The notes under the pieces: generated by a model
The model's input: the letters and a program-made list of their open reading frames with translations, nothing else
Database searches by the model: none
What the model was told of the DNA's origin: nothing
Part shown: positions 6,296 through 7,430 of the stretch, piece after piece
Layout of the letters: each line of letters begins with the position of its first letter
How positions within the stretch are numbered: the first letter of the stretch is position 1
NCBI GenBank assembly: GCA_012842645.1
Contig: DUSJ01000025.1
Span: 1 to 7,430, forward strand
DNA: 7,430 bases
From: Clostridiaceae bacterium
Lineage (GTDB): Bacteria > Bacillota > Clostridia > DSM-8532
Direction: 5' to 3'
Program-made: the position numbers and the translations under genes

Positions 6296-6304
6296 ATTAT
6301 ATCA
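6296..6304 (-). promoter_or_regulatory. Putative extended -10 promoter of the M13 peptidase gene
   Basis: Read on the - strand this is TGATATAAT, a perfect TATAAT preceded by TG at the extended -10 position, 47 bases before the peptidase ATG. The -35 position (6319-6324, TATCAT) is poor, as is common with extended -10 promoters. The -10 is covered by a small inverted repeat, ATGAT-TAT-ATCAT (6293-6305), which could be a repressor site or chance in this AT-rich stretch. Confidence 0.45.
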
Positions 6305-6393
6305 TATTGATCCTGATTATGATAGCAATATTTCCTAATTATTTCATAATTTAATATCATAAACTAATGACTGCTCCGCTGCCGGCTGAATAT

Positions 6394-6422
6394 TTCTGAC
6401 CGTAATGCGAAAGCTTTATATA
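6394..6422 (+). promoter_or_regulatory. Putative promoter of the PH-domain gene
   Basis: TTCTGA (6394-6399) and TATATA (6417-6422) are 17 bases apart and about 24 bases before the ATG at 6446. The -35 is weak and the TATATATATA run allows several -10 registers. Together with the peptidase promoter it fills the 197-bp divergent gap 6249-6445, which otherwise holds only AT-rich sequence without a recognisable RNA or ORF. Confidence 0.35.
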
Positions 6423-6445
6423 TATAAGAGCAGAGGCGGATATCT

Positions 6446-6856
6446 ATGCTCCTTAAGTACCTGAGGCTGAAACCGACAATTTACTTTTTCCTGAAAGAAT
6501 CCGAGCCCACAGAAACCATTATGGAAAAACTCTGTGACAATGAAACCCCGCTCATTTGCTTTTCGTCCCTCCGGGATGAAATGATAATGACTGAACGAAG
6601 AATACTTATAGCCGACAGAAAAGGGTTCTGGGGCAAAAAAATTCGTTACGTATCCCTGCCGTACAGCAGTATAACCTTTTATACCGTTGGCACTGTCGGC
6701 GGTTTGGATCTGGACGCGGAAATACTGCTGAACCTTCGGGGAAACGTAAAGATCCAGCTCAGGTTCCTTCGCAGCAGGGAAATCAGCGAAAGCATCCACA
6801 GGGCATATGAGATAATAACCCAATACTTTATATGCAGTTCATGTCCTTCGGGCTGA
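6446..6856 (+). CDS. Small bacterial PH-domain (bPH_1-like) protein
   Basis: A 136-residue soluble-looking protein. Residues about 36-126 fit the bacterial pleckstrin-homology fold of the bPH_1 type: ERRILIADRKGFWGKKIRY (50-68), then LPYSSITFYTVGTVGGLDLD (71-90), the strongest family mark, then the strand AEILLNLRG and a C-terminal helix with REISESIHRAYEIIT. Family members are short cytoplasmic proteins of Firmicutes with no settled function; some bacterial PH domains form oligomers. Residues 1-35 are an N-terminal extension beginning MLLKYLRLKP. The last residues are CSSCPSG, a CxxC pair (130, 133) not typical of the fold. The ribosome site is weaker than for its neighbours (AGAGG, 6432-6436, nine bases before the ATG). 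It converges with the glycosyltransferase gene, with 14 bases between stops. Confidence 0.78.
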   Translation: MLLKYLRLKPTIYFFLKESEPTETIMEKLCDNETPLICFSSLRDEMIMTERRILIADRKGFWGKKIRYVSLPYSSITFYTVGTVGGLDLDAEILLNLRGNVKIQLRFLRSREISESIHRAYEIITQYFICSSCPSG

Positions 6857-6866
6857 TCAGGACATG
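6840..6866. repeat. Inverted repeat at the junction of the converging PH and glycosyltransferase genes
   Basis: CATGTCCT (6840-6847) and AGGACATG (6859-6866) are perfect 8-bp arms around an 11-base loop that contains the TGA stop of the PH-domain gene (6854-6856). It ends four bases before the stop of the glycosyltransferase gene. There is no T run on either side, so if it terminates transcription it does so weakly. It may serve as a shared 3'-end hairpin for both mRNAs. Confidence 0.5.
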
Positions 6867-6870
6867 ATAC

Positions 6871-7430
6871 TCATCTGAAAGCATGAGCCCGCCTGTATGT
6901 TCTGACTATTTCAAGGTAACGCTCGTAAACTCGGTCGACCACCTTTTCCCAGCTGACATAAAGAGTCTTTTGGGCATTTTCTCCGACTTTTTGCAGCAGC
7001 CCGGGCGATCCCACCGCTTCAAACACCCTCGACGCAATGTTTTCAGGACCGTTTTGAGTAAGGATGCCGTTAAATCCATCGATCACGCCTTCAGCAGCAT
7101 TCGAGTTCTCAATAAGCAGGGCGGGGCAACCCTGTGACGCGGCTTCCCGCACCACGAGGGAAAATGTGTCGTACAGGGACGGGAACAACAGGAAATCAGC
7201 CCTGCAGTACAGTGTCCTGAGATATTCCCTGTCTTTTATGTTCCCCAGGAAAACAACTCTTTCAGCAATATCCAGTTCCCTTGCAAGGGTCTTAAGATCA
7301 TTGAGGGCATATCCTTCGCCAGCCATCAGCATTTTAAAATCAAGGCCCTTTTTCTTGAGAACAGACAGGGATTCCAGCAACACCCTCGTATTTTTCAGCC
7401 AGACCATTTGCCCGACAAAGATAAAGACCA
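6871..7430 (-). CDS. GT-B glycosyltransferase (GT4-like), C-terminal half, 5' truncated
   Basis: The frame stays open to the right edge (VFIFVGQMVWLKNT across 7428-7387), so the ATG at 7407 is internal and the N-terminal acceptor domain lies outside. What is seen is the nucleotide-sugar-binding half of a GT-B enzyme: FVGQMVWLKNTRVLLES opening the second Rossmann fold, LMAGEGYALNDL, VVFLGNIKDREYLRTLYCRA, and the donor-site segment FPSLYDTFSLVVREAASQG with the ExxxxxxE-like region, followed by PALLIENSNAAEGVIDGFNG. These are GT4 features. The NAAEGV-DG-NG segment resembles diacylglycerol glucosyltransferases that build membrane glycolipids in Firmicutes, but this is a weak inference from memory. 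No membrane span is visible. The donor sugar and acceptor cannot be read from this half. Confidence 0.88.
   Translation of the reverse strand, partial: VFIFVGQMVWLKNTRVLLESLSVLKKKGLDFKMLMAGEGYALNDLKTLARELDIAERVVFLGNIKDREYLRTLYCRADFLLFPSLYDTFSLVVREAASQGCPALLIENSNAAEGVIDGFNGILTQNGPENIASRVFEAVGSPGLLQKVGENAQKTLYVSWEKVVDRVYERYLEIVRTYRRAHAFR

Noticed and set aside
6416..6823. A 135-codon - strand ORF opposite the PH-domain gene
   Set aside because: The + strand frame has clear PH-domain family motifs; the - strand product has none and no RBS is visible.

Overview
This window most likely comes from a spore-forming Firmicute of the class Clostridia. The evidence is a SPOCS/DUF3794-type spore protein gene, strong AGGAGG-type ribosome binding sites in front of most genes, an S-layer-homology (SLH) exported protein, a Firmicute-type bacterial PH-domain protein, and a short single-domain malic enzyme. 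Base composition looks balanced and uniform. I see no insertion sequence, integrase, phage gene, CRISPR array, tRNA or rRNA.

Layout on the + strand, left part: the window opens inside a gene for a CoA-disulfide/persulfide-reductase-type flavoprotein with a C-terminal rhodanese domain (start lies outside). A plausible vegetative promoter follows, then a complete malic enzyme gene (1251-2423). This ends at a 12-bp perfect hairpin terminator shared with a converging gene on the - strand.

Middle part (2488-3737): three small or unusual genes. They are a SPOCS-domain protein with a Lys/Glu/Asp repeat tail and a Tyr/Arg C-terminus (-), a 51-residue basic protein with a possible forespore (sigma G-like) promoter (+), and a 32-residue single-membrane-span miniprotein (-, 3639-3737). 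The last two converge on a second 12-bp perfect hairpin. At least the first, and possibly the second, looks sporulation-linked.

Right part: a large exported M13 (neprilysin/PepO-type) zinc metallopeptidase carrying N-terminal SLH repeats (-, 3831-6248). A 197-bp AT-rich divergent promoter region separates it from a small bPH_1-type PH-domain gene (+, 6446-6856). That gene converges, with only 14 bp between stops, on the C-terminal half of a GT-B glycosyltransferase gene (-) whose start lies beyond the right edge.

The genes do not form one operon or a single pathway: orientations alternate and most genes appear to be separate transcription units. The left part is central and redox metabolism, the middle is sporulation or unknown small proteins, and the right is cell-envelope proteolysis and glycosylation. 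I did not find a convincing new multi-gene system. The items most worth a second look are the overlooked 32-aa membrane miniprotein, the 51-aa basic protein, the SPOCS protein with its repeat tail, and the SLH-M13 fusion.
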